6,885 nt of DNA from Anaerolineae bacterium (GCA_029933115.1 JAOZOT010000186.1:1-6885), one strand, 5' to 3'. Counted from the stretch's first letter, positions 1 to 6,714 are shown. Made by a program: numbers and translations. Notes: generated by a model not told the origin, from the sequence alone.

Positions 1-48
1 CTTATTATATCTCAAAGTCCTGTTATTTTCAACCCCTTTAATTTTGGA

Positions 49-83
49 GCTTGCGCAGCAGGCTTCGCTGCGCAAGCCCTTTT
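49..83 (+). terminator. Rho-independent terminator of an upstream gene outside the window
   Basis: An 11-bp perfect stem (49-59 GCTTGCGCAGC pairing with 67-77 GCTGCGCAAGC) closes a 7-nt loop. It is followed by CC and then TTTT at 80-83. The stem is GC-rich and strong, and the T-tract is short, as in a modest intrinsic terminator. The T-tract lies only on the plus-strand side, so it would end a rightward transcript whose gene lies left of position 1. The last two T's are also the first two bases of the -35 box of the next gene. The 48 bp before it are AT-rich and hold no gene that I can see. Confidence 0.72.
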
Positions 84-110
84 GACAATCGGAACATTTG
101 TTCGTATAAT
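82..110 (+). promoter_or_regulatory. Perfect-consensus sigma70 promoter of the radical SAM gene
   Basis: TTGACA at 82-87 and TATAAT at 105-110 are both exact consensus hexamers, separated by exactly 17 bp. Transcription would start near 116-118, giving a leader of only about 23 nt before the ATG at 140. Such an unmodified consensus promoter is expected to be very strong unless repressed, and a palindromic operator-like site lies in its spacer. Confidence 0.9.
92..103. promoter_or_regulatory. Putative LexA (SOS) operator between -35 and -10
   Basis: GAACATTTGTTC is an inverted repeat (GAACA-TT-TGTTC). It matches all eight fixed bases of GAAC-N4-GTTC, the core of the Bacillus/Gram-positive type LexA box. 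The wider 14-bp consensus (CGAAC-RNRY-GTTYC) is not fully met: both outer bases are G, and the third spacer base is T instead of a purine. The site sits wholly within the promoter spacer, where a bound repressor would block RNA polymerase. I saw no other copy of this core in the window. It could instead be the operator of another dimeric regulator. Confidence 0.68.
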
Positions 111-124
111 ATAGCCAGCACCAC

Positions 125-134
125 GAGAGGGGGA
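125..134 (+). promoter_or_regulatory. Ribosome binding site of the radical SAM gene
   Basis: The purine tract GAGAGGGGGA ends 5 bp before the ATG at 140 and contains GAGG/AGGGG anti-Shine-Dalgarno matches at usual spacing. It supports ATG 140 as the start. Confidence 0.75.
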
Positions 135-139
135 CGGCC

Positions 140-1276
140 ATGATAGACACTTTTGAGAAGGTAGAGATACTGGGCCGTTCGGCCCAATATGACCTCTGCG
201 GGGAGGCCTGTGGCACCGACGCCGCCCGTAAAAAAGATGACCTGGGACGCTGGATCTACCCGGCTGTGCTGCCCGATGGGCGACGGGTGGCCATGCTCAA
301 GATATTGCTCTCCAACGCCTGTCAGAAGGATTGCTACTACTGCGCCAATCGTGCCGGCCGCAACTTTCGACGGGTCAGCTTCACCCCCGACGAACTGGCC
401 TGTGCCTTCGACCAGATGCATCGCCAGGGGCTGGTGAAAGGTCTCTTTCTCAGTTCGGGCATCTGCGGCGACGCCGGCCACACCATGGACCAGATGATCG
501 CTACGGTAGAACTGGTACGCGAGAGGTACGCCTTTCCCGGCTACATTCACCTCAAAATCCTGCCCGGCGTCTCCTTCGCCCACGTCGAGCGGGCTGTGCA
601 ATTGGCCACCCGCGTCTCTGTCAACCTGGAAGCCCCCAATGCTGAGCGGTTGGCCTGCATCGCCCCGCGCAAAGATTTCGCGGCCAGCCTGCTGCAACCG
701 ATGTACTGGGCCAAGGGCCTGATAGAAGCCGGCGGTGGCCGCCTGGTTCCGGCCGGCCAGACCACCCAATTCGTGGTGGGAGCGGCCGATGAGTCGGACC
801 GTGAGATTCTGATGATGACCGCGCGGCTCTACAAAGAAGTGGGGCTGGTCCGTGCCTATTTCAGCGCTTTCCAGCCCGTGGTAGATACTCCCCTGGAGGG
901 CCATCCCCCCACCTCTCCTCTGCGGGAGCATCGCCTCTACCAGAGCGACCGGCTCCTCCGCCGATATGGCTTTGCCTTTGACGAGTTGGTCTTTGACAGA
1001 GACGGCAACCTGCCCCGCGAGGCCGACCCCAAAATGATGTGGGCCAGGGCTCACCCAGAGCGTTTTCCCATCGAGGTCAACCGGGCCGGCCGTGAGGAGC
1101 TACTGCGCGTCCCGGGCCTTGGTCCCCGCTCGGTGGCCCGCATCCTGCGCCTGCGCCGTCAGGGGACTTTTCGCACGCTGACCGACCTGAGGAAGACCGG
1201 CGCTGTGGCCGGCCGGGCTGCGCCCTTCATCCTGCTGGACGGCAAGAAACCGCCCTATCAGATGAGCCTGTGGTAG
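140..1276 (+). CDS. Putative DNA modification/repair radical SAM protein with C-terminal helix-hairpin-helix
   Basis: This is a 378-residue cytosolic radical SAM protein. The [4Fe-4S]/SAM motif CxxxCxxC is C61-C65-C68 (in the context LLSNACQKDCYYCANR). It is followed by family-typical stretches: FTPDEL (81-86), GLFLSSGI (101-108), YIHLKILPG (135-143), VNLEAP (161-166) and GQTTQFVVGA (206-215), then LREHRLYQSD (261-270). The C-terminus carries a DNA-binding-type helix-hairpin-helix around 320-350 (LLRVPGLGPRSVARI). This combination and the length match the family annotated as 'putative DNA modification/repair radical SAM protein', whose genes are usually next to a uracil-DNA-glycosylase-like partner; the reaction is not established. 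No such partner is visible here, though one could lie left of position 1. Two extra cysteines, C20 and C24, form a CxxxC pair near the N-terminus. The gene has its own strong promoter with a LexA-like box. It stands alone and converges on mtnP. The family is confident; the role in repair is inferred. Confidence 0.92.
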   Translation: MIDTFEKVEILGRSAQYDLCGEACGTDAARKKDDLGRWIYPAVLPDGRRVAMLKILLSNACQKDCYYCANRAGRNFRRVSFTPDELACAFDQMHRQGLVKGLFLSSGICGDAGHTMDQMIATVELVRERYAFPGYIHLKILPGVSFAHVERAVQLATRVSVNLEAPNAERLACIAPRKDFAASLLQPMYWAKGLIEAGGGRLVPAGQTTQFVVGAADESDREILMMTARLYKEVGLVRAYFSAFQPVVDTPLEGHPPTSPLREHRLYQSDRLLRRYGFAFDELVFDRDGNLPREADPKMMWARAHPERFPIEVNRAGREELLRVPGLGPRSVARILRLRRQGTFRTLTDLRKTGAVAGRAAPFILLDGKKPPYQMSLW

Positions 1277-1282
1277 CTGTAA

Positions 1283-1318
1283 CCCCCATCCCCAGCCCTT
1301 CCCCCCACGAGGGGGAAG
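1283..1318. terminator. Convergent intergenic hairpin and G-rich tract between the radical SAM gene and mtnP
   Basis: Between the two convergent stop codons lies an 8-bp perfect stem, CTTCCCCC (1298-1305) with GGGGGAAG (1311-1318), around a 5-nt loop. Neither side has a T-tract, so it is not a canonical intrinsic terminator, but it could slow polymerase or protect 3' ends from both directions. The C-runs at 1283-1306 read on the minus strand as four G-tracts (6, 3, 4 and 5 G's) separated by 2-nt loops. This is a textbook G-quadruplex pattern in the 3' untranslated RNA of mtnP, overlapping one arm of the hairpin. The composition resembles dispersed palindromic intergenic repeats of GC-rich genomes, but only one copy is seen here. 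Confidence 0.55.
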
Positions 1319-1329
1319 AGAGTTGGAAG

Positions 1330-2193
1330 TCAGAGATACTTGCCGATGAGCAGGTCCAGGTCTTTCTTCATCTTCTCTGGGATCAGGTCGCGCTGGGTGA
1401 TGATGGCATTGGACAGGGCAGTAGCACACTCGCAGGTGCGCTCCTGAGGAATAGTGGGCACCAGATGCTGGATGGCCTTCTTGGTCAGAGCAGCGTTGGC
1501 CATCAGGTTTTCGATGAGCATGGCCACGGTGACGGGCTCCTCGGTCTCGTGCCAGACGTCGTAGTCGGTGACGTGGGCCATAGCTGCGTAGCAGATTTCG
1601 GCTTCGCGGGCCAGGGCCGCCTCTGGGGCAGCGGTCATACCGATGATGTCCACCCCCCACCAGCGGTAGATGCGCGATTCGCCTTTGGTGGAGAAACGGG
1701 GCCCCTCGATAGTCAAGAAAGTACCGCCCAGGTGCACCGTAGCCCCCGTCTTCTTGACGGCCTCGTAGACCAACCGGGAAAGCTCTGGGCAGAAGGGCTC
1801 GGCCAGGCCGATGTGAACCACCAGGCCGTTGCCGAAGAAGGTATAATGGCGGCGCTCCTTGGTCTGGTCAAAGATCTGGTCGGGGATGACGATGTGACGG
1901 GGAGCGTATTCCTCCTTCATGCTGCCGCAGGCGGTGATGGAGATGATGCGCTCCACCCCCAAGCTCTTCAGGGCGTAGATGTTAGCCCGCGAGTTGACCT
2001 CGGTGGGCATGAGGCGGTGGCCCACCCCGTGGCGGGGAAGGAAGGCTATCCGTTGGCCGGCCAGAGTGCCGACGGTGATAGCGTCTGATGGGTCGCCAAA
2101 GGGCGTGGAGATGTGCACCTCCTCAACGTCTGTGAGGGCCTCCATCTGGTAGACCCCACTGCCGCCGATGACGCCAATGCGTACTTTCTCCAT
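1330..2193 (-). CDS. mtnP: S-methyl-5'-thioadenosine phosphorylase (MTAP)
   Basis: This 287-residue cytosolic enzyme of the PNP/MTAP (type II nucleoside phosphorylase) family cleaves methylthioadenosine with phosphate into adenine and methylthioribose-1-phosphate. It recycles the by-product of polyamine synthesis into methionine and adenine salvage. Visible motifs are GVIGGSG (7-13, phosphate loop), PRHGVGH (53-59, R54/H55), TACGS (87-91), FLTIEGPRFS (159-168), GMT (185-187) and TDYDVW (209-214). D210 and D212 correspond to the aspartates that select adenine in MTAP; guanine/hypoxanthine PNPs have Asn there. The length is normal. Cysteines C135, C201 and the pair C254/C256 (CxC) resemble the disulfide cysteines of archaeal hyperthermophile homologues. 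ATG 2191-2193 follows AAGGAGGG on the minus strand. The gene lies 54 bp downstream of the kinase with no terminator between them, so they are probably co-transcribed. No other methionine-salvage gene is in the window. A related activity (methylthioinosine phosphorylase) is a less likely alternative. Confidence 0.95.
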   Translation of the reverse strand: MEKVRIGVIGGSGVYQMEALTDVEEVHISTPFGDPSDAITVGTLAGQRIAFLPRHGVGHRLMPTEVNSRANIYALKSLGVERIISITACGSMKEEYAPRHIVIPDQIFDQTKERRHYTFFGNGLVVHIGLAEPFCPELSRLVYEAVKKTGATVHLGGTFLTIEGPRFSTKGESRIYRWWGVDIIGMTAAPEAALAREAEICYAAMAHVTDYDVWHETEEPVTVAMLIENLMANAALTKKAIQHLVPTIPQERTCECATALSNAIITQRDLIPEKMKKDLDLLIGKYL

Positions 2194-2204
2194 AGTTTGC
2201 TTAT

Positions 2205-2212
2205 CCCTCCTT
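2205..2212 (-). promoter_or_regulatory. Strong ribosome binding site of mtnP
   Basis: On the minus strand AAGGAGGG, a near-perfect Shine-Dalgarno sequence, lies 11 nt before the ATG at 2193. The 54-bp gap after the kinase stop codon has no hairpin and no recognisable -35/-10 pair, so mtnP seems to depend on kinase transcription but to be translated independently and well. Confidence 0.8.
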
Positions 2213-2247
2213 GTTGATTTGTTGACTCGCCGAAAAGTAAATTCTGC

Positions 2248-5200
2248 CTAACCGCCCAGCACCTCCCGCACCTTGCGCAATACCGTGCGCTGGTCATAGG
2301 GCTTTTGCAAGAAGCCCTTGGCTCCGGCCGCCAGGATGTCCTGAGCCTGCCCGTTCTCACTGTAACCGCTGGAGAGCAGCACCTTGACGTCGGGGTTGAT
2401 CTCCCGCAGGCGCTCGTAGGTCTCTTGTCCCCCCATCCACGGCATGATGATGTCCAGCACCACCAGGTCTATCTCCGCGCTCCGCTCGGCGTACAGTTTC
2501 ACGGCCTCGATGCCATCCGCGGCCAGCAACACGGTGTAGCCCCCCTGTTCCAGGATGCGTCGGAGCAGCTTCCGCACAGGCTCTTCATCATCCACTACCA
2601 ACACGGTTTCGGTGCCTCCGACGACCTCGGCTTCCGCCAGAGGTGGGGCTTCCGCCAGGCGGCCGGCGACCGGCAGGTAGACCTTAAAGGTGCTCCCCTG
2701 ACCCGGTTCGCTGTAGACGTGGATAGCTCCCCCGTGCCTGCGCACAACGCCGTAGACTATGGCCAGGCCCAACCCACGCCCTTCCTCCTTGGTGGTGAAG
2801 AAAGGCTCGAAGAGGTGTTGTTGGGTCTCGGCATCCATCCCGACGCCGGTGTCAGTCACGCTGAGCAAAACGTACTGGCCGGCCTCGAGGTCCAATTCGG
2901 TGCGGGCCTTTTCCTCGCTCAAGGTCACGTTCTGAGTTTCGATGATGAGTCGGCCACCTTGAGGCATGGCATCGCGGGCGTTGAGGCACAGATTAAGGAG
3001 CATCTGGTGAAGTTGGCCGGCGTTGCCTTCTACTATAGCCAAGTCTTCGGCCAGATGAGACTCGAGGGCAATAGCTTTGTCTATAGTGCGCTCCAGCAGA
3101 CTGACCACCTCGCGAGCGATGTCGTTGAGGTTCAGGGGGTATACTTTGACCTGACCTCGCCGGGCGAAGGTCAGCAGTTGACGGGTCAGTTCCGAGCCCC
3201 GTTGAGTGGAGCGGATAATGGTCTCTACATCGTGGCGCAGTGGGCTATCAACGGGCAACTCCGAGTAGATGACAGAAGCAAAGCCCATGATGCTGGTCAG
3301 AATATTGTTAAAGTCGTGGGCAATGCCCCCGGCCAGGGTACCGATGGCTTCCATCTTCTGGGCCTGACGGAGTTGCTCTTCCAGGTGCTTGCGCTCAGTG
3401 ATGTCGCGATAAATGCCATAGACCGCTACCTGCCCACCGTTAACTGTAATCGGCGTCCCCAGAATGGATACGTCAACCAGTGTTCCGTCCTTGCGCTGGC
3501 GCACGGTCTCGAGGGCCACCCTCTCGCCCCTTGCCACTTGTTTCGTGATCGAGGTAGCTTCTTCGCGGAGGTGGCTAGGAGCGAGCAGTTCGTCTATAGA
3601 CCGACCAAGTACTTCATCAGAGGTATAACCGAACATCCTGGTGAATTCGCCGTTCACACGTAACACCCGGCTATCGTTGTCAACCAGTACAATCGCCTCC
3701 GGGGCGTTCTCGAACAACTGCTCGAAGTAAGCCTTCTCAACTCGCAGCGCCTCCTCTGTCTGCCTGCGCCTGGTGATCTCTCGCTGAGCAGCGTCGTAAA
3801 GCCGGGCGTTCTCAATGGCGATGGTCAACTGATCGGCCATGGTCTGCAAAACAGCGATATCTTCTTCTGAGAAAGCAGCTTCTTCGGTGCTTTGCACTGT
3901 CAGCGCGCCGATGCACCACTGACCGTGGCTGATCAAAGGCAGAGCCATCTCAGAACGGGTCTGGGGCAGCAGGGGATTATCGAAGCGAATGGCTTCCTCT
4001 CCCACATCAAGGGCGATGCGCGCTTGGCCACGGGCGGTGCACCAGCCGACCATGGAGGAACCGCCTACCTTGAGTTTATGGCCCGCGGCGAGCATCTGCC
4101 GACCGGCCTCACCGGTGCCGGCCCGCAGCACGGCGTACTCGCCGGTTTCATCCACCAGGAACAGACCAACGTAGTAGAAATTAAAATGCTCCTGAATCAG
4201 ATTCACGGCCTGATTCATCAACTCTTCAGGGTCAAGGATCGTGCTGGCGGACCGAGAGATTTCAGCGGCGGTCTGGAGTTGAACGTTGCGGCGCTCGAGG
4301 ACGGTCAACAGCCGTTCGCGCTCGGCGATTTCTTGCCGTGTCTGCTCGTATAGCCGGGCGTTCTCAATGGCCAGCCCGGCCTGATCGGCCAGGCCAAGCA
4401 GCATAGCTCGCTCCTCGTCTGAAAGGTGCTCGTGAGGAGAAAAGACGACCAGCACTCCCACTACCTTCTCCCCGACGGGGAGAGGGACGCAGGCGGCCAG
4501 CTTGGCTCCCATGGCTCGTTCAATGAGTGGAGCCAGCTTCGGATTGATGGGAGGCTCGACGCCCACGACGATCCGTTCCGGATCCCGACTCCAGGCCTGA
4601 AGTTCGCCGCTCAGATAGGCCCTGGCCATCGGGTTCTCCTCGGCCGTCAGCGGCAGGCTGAAAGCATCCAGGCTGAGCCCGGTGAACCTGGTCGTGGCCT
4701 GGAGGAATCCGCTGCCCCACACCGCGCCCAGAACCAGTCGCTCGCCCTTGGCGTCGGGCACCCCAATGAGAGAGCCAACGTAGTTGAGGGCCTTGCCGGT
4801 GCTTTGGGCGATGGTGTCCAGCACTTCGTCCAAAGGGAGTGTGCTGCGTAAGGTGGCGTTGATCTGCTGCAAAGTTTCGAGATAGCGACTGCGAGCCTGG
4901 GCCTGCTCGTACAGGCGGGCGTTTTCAATGGCCAGTGCGGCCTGATTGGCAAAAGTGGAGAGCAGTCTGGCGTGATCTTGGTCGAAAGCGCCCACTTTGG
5001 GATGAGACAAGGTGAGCGCCCCCAGCGGCTGCCCGTCCTTACCCATCAGCGGCACCCCCAGGAAGGAGCGCATCGGTTCCTCCATCTCGATGGGGATCCA
5101 GCGCGAGTCTGTAGTCACATCGGCCACCACCACCGGCTGCCCTGTGGTGACCACGGCCCCGGCGAGGCCCTCTTCTAGCGGAATGTGCAACTCGGCCTCA

Positions 5201-6714
5201 ATAGAGGTGATAGCTTCCTGAGACAAGCCATAGTGGGCCCCGAAAACGTATTCGCCTTTCTCCGTGTCTATCAGCATCACACTACCCAGAGCCGCGTCAG
5301 TGGCTCTGGCCGCCGCCTCGATGATAGCCGTCAACAAACCTTCCTGATCGGAGATGGAGAGACAAGCCCGGCTGGCCTCATACAGAGTCGTGACTTCCCG
5401 CAGCCGGCGCCGGGCTTCCTCGTACAGTCGCCTGTTCTCCATAGCCACCTGTGCAGCGTGGGACAGTTCTCGCCCCAGCACCAGCACGGTGATCACCTCA
5501 TTGCTGTGGCGGTTCACCCCGTCGTCGGCCAGTCCCTGTTCGCCAAAGCTGTAGAAACCGATCACCGGCACTTCGGGCATCATTTCTATCATGCCAGAGA
5601 GTTCCTCTCTCGCCCGCTCCCCTAGAATACGAGGCCGAAGGGCACAGGAGAAGACAAAGGTTACGGTCGGGTCGGTGATCTCGCCCCGCAGCAAAGCCTT
5701 GCGCAGGGCCTCCTCACCGGCGGCGATCATGTCCTCTTCATCTACCTCCATAATCGTCAGCGCCGTCCCTTCGGGCACCGGCCGGGTGAAACGCACCCCT
5801 CCCTGGGCAGTGAAGTAGCTGGCCACGTTGATACTATATTGTCCGTAAGGATCGGGGCTGCCGGCCGGCCGGCCGGTGGTCAACGTCAGATGCTTACCCT
5901 CCAAAGCTTGCCGGGTGGTGCCCAGCAGGCGGGCATACACCTCGGCCGCCGGCTGTCCATCCAACTCCAGAACCTCGTGTCCCTGAGCGCGGGTGACTGT
6001 CGCCCGACGGGAGCTGGGGCGGAAGCCGTGAGCCAATCCTAATCCGAAAGCCAGTTCGGTCTCAAAGACGGCTACGAGCACTCCGTCGGCGACGGCACGC
6101 CGGCCGTGCAGGACATAGTTGGTTTCCATGCGCCAGTCATCGGCTGCACCTCCCCCAAAGATAGGCAACCGCCCTTCGGACAGCCGCTTCAACTCTTCCA
6201 AGATCTCGTAACTGCACGAATCGGCGTGGCGCGTGTTCCCCGGCGAGAAAAGGAGAGCGAAAGCCGCTTTGCCCTGGCGAGTCAACTCCTGCCATAGAGT
6301 GTTATCCTGGGGCGAGAAAAAGGGCTGTACCTCAGGCGCGCTCACTGCCTGGGTGACAGCCCTCCGCCAATCTTTTGACACTTTCTCGCCCACCCCAGCC
6401 CGCACGCTAAGATAAGGAGAGGCCAGAGCCACCACCACGACGCTTTCCTGCTGCGGGCCGTTGCATATCTCACCGGCGGTGGTGGTTCCCAGCACCGGCA
6501 CCTCACCCACCACGCTGTGGATACCCCGCAGCAACTCCTCCAGGTCGTAGCACACTGAGGAGAAGACGAACACGGCCGAGAGGGGGTGCGCTTTCAGGCT
6601 GCTCACTGCCTTCTCGGCCGCCTGTGTGCCCACCCGAAAGGCATCGTCTCCCCGGGCACAACTATAACCGACCTCGATATTGGGCCCTGCGTTGGTGCTC
6701 ACCCGTCCCTCCAT
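2248..6714 (-). CDS. FIST-GAF-GAF-GAF-PAS hybrid sensor histidine kinase with C-terminal receiver
   Basis: This 1488-residue protein has no signal peptide or membrane segment, so it should be a cytosolic sensor. Domain order: FIST N (about 15-225, with TTAGEI at 78-83) and FIST C (about 225-415, with VTFVFSCALRPR and GFYSFGEQG); GAF1 (about 455-595); GAF2 (about 625-782); GAF3 (about 825-966); PAS (about 992-1105, ending RDITERK); HisKA with phospho-acceptor H1133 in IAHDFNN; HATPase with N-box N1241/N1245/D1248, G1 box D1288-TGVGMD and G2 box GRGLGLA (1312-1318); receiver (1370-1488) with acidic D1375/D1376, phospho-acceptor D1421, S1448/S1449 and K1471. All catalytic residues are present, so kinase and receiver should both be active. 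FIST domains are thought to bind small ligands such as amino acids; the actual ligand is unknown. There is no DNA-binding response regulator or Hpt protein in the window, so the output is unknown. The ATG at 6714 follows AGAGGAA. A GTG at residue 5 (6702), preceded by GGAGGG, is a credible alternative start. The gene is probably in one operon with mtnP. Confidence 0.95.
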   Translation of the reverse strand: MEGRVSTNAGPNIEVGYSCARGDDAFRVGTQAAEKAVSSLKAHPLSAVFVFSSVCYDLEELLRGIHSVVGEVPVLGTTTAGEICNGPQQESVVVVALASPYLSVRAGVGEKVSKDWRRAVTQAVSAPEVQPFFSPQDNTLWQELTRQGKAAFALLFSPGNTRHADSCSYEILEELKRLSEGRLPIFGGGAADDWRMETNYVLHGRRAVADGVLVAVFETELAFGLGLAHGFRPSSRRATVTRAQGHEVLELDGQPAAEVYARLLGTTRQALEGKHLTLTTGRPAGSPDPYGQYSINVASYFTAQGGVRFTRPVPEGTALTIMEVDEEDMIAAGEEALRKALLRGEITDPTVTFVFSCALRPRILGERAREELSGMIEMMPEVPVIGFYSFGEQGLADDGVNRHSNEVITVLVLGRELSHAAQVAMENRRLYEEARRRLREVTTLYEASRACLSISDQEGLLTAIIEAAARATDAALGSVMLIDTEKGEYVFGAHYGLSQEAITSIEAELHIPLEEGLAGAVVTTGQPVVVADVTTDSRWIPIEMEEPMRSFLGVPLMGKDGQPLGALTLSHPKVGAFDQDHARLLSTFANQAALAIENARLYEQAQARSRYLETLQQINATLRSTLPLDEVLDTIAQSTGKALNYVGSLIGVPDAKGERLVLGAVWGSGFLQATTRFTGLSLDAFSLPLTAEENPMARAYLSGELQAWSRDPERIVVGVEPPINPKLAPLIERAMGAKLAACVPLPVGEKVVGVLVVFSPHEHLSDEERAMLLGLADQAGLAIENARLYEQTRQEIAERERLLTVLERRNVQLQTAAEISRSASTILDPEELMNQAVNLIQEHFNFYYVGLFLVDETGEYAVLRAGTGEAGRQMLAAGHKLKVGGSSMVGWCTARGQARIALDVGEEAIRFDNPLLPQTRSEMALPLISHGQWCIGALTVQSTEEAAFSEEDIAVLQTMADQLTIAIENARLYDAAQREITRRRQTEEALRVEKAYFEQLFENAPEAIVLVDNDSRVLRVNGEFTRMFGYTSDEVLGRSIDELLAPSHLREEATSITKQVARGERVALETVRQRKDGTLVDVSILGTPITVNGGQVAVYGIYRDITERKHLEEQLRQAQKMEAIGTLAGGIAHDFNNILTSIMGFASVIYSELPVDSPLRHDVETIIRSTQRGSELTRQLLTFARRGQVKVYPLNLNDIAREVVSLLERTIDKAIALESHLAEDLAIVEGNAGQLHQMLLNLCLNARDAMPQGGRLIIETQNVTLSEEKARTELDLEAGQYVLLSVTDTGVGMDAETQQHLFEPFFTTKEEGRGLGLAIVYGVVRRHGGAIHVYSEPGQGSTFKVYLPVAGRLAEAPPLAEAEVVGGTETVLVVDDEEPVRKLLRRILEQGGYTVLLAADGIEAVKLYAERSAEIDLVVLDIIMPWMGGQETYERLREINPDVKVLLSSGYSENGQAQDILAAGAKGFLQKPYDQRTVLRKVREVLGG
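3787..5442 (-). repeat. Four-fold repeated signalling linker within the kinase gene
   Basis: The helix that ends the FIST domain and each GAF domain repeats the same sequence: MENRRLYEEA (residues 425-434, nt 5442-5413), IENARLYEQA (596-605, nt 4929-4900), IENARLYEQT (783-792, nt 4368-4339) and IENARLYDAA (967-976, nt 3816-3787). The spacing is 171, 187 and 184 residues. At DNA level the last three still share GGGCGTTxTCAATGGC on the plus strand, so the modules probably arose by tandem duplication or are kept similar by recombination. This is coding repetition, not a mobile repeat. Confidence 0.8.

Noticed and set aside
38..1054. 338-codon open frame on the minus strand
   Set aside because: It is antisense to the radical SAM gene and would run through that gene's promoter and terminator hairpin. 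No domain is recognisable.
1298..1318. Canonical intrinsic terminator for either convergent gene
   Set aside because: The stem is good, but no T-tract follows on either strand, so it is reported only as a hairpin with possible termination function.
1100..1660. 186-codon minus-strand frame spanning the intergenic region
   Set aside because: It overlaps the ends of both real genes out of frame, and its Arg/Gly/Pro-rich translation comes from the G-rich intergenic tract.
1270..2088. 272-codon open frame on the plus strand
   Set aside because: It is antisense to mtnP and begins inside the end of the radical SAM gene. The translation is low in recognisable motifs and mtnP is unmistakable on the other strand.
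2194..2247. Separate promoter for mtnP
   Set aside because: I found a strong ribosome binding site and short TCAACAA repeats in the gap, but no -10/-35 pair, so an independent promoter is not supported.
2305..3663. 452-codon open frame on the plus strand
   Set aside because: It lies wholly antisense to the kinase/receiver part of the hybrid kinase, which has intact family motifs. Its translation shows no recognisable domain. Long antisense frames are common in GC-rich genes.
3787..5442. CRISPR or mobile repeat array
   Set aside because: The repeats are in-frame coding copies of a helical linker spaced by about 180 residues, not short repeats with unique spacers or transposon ends.
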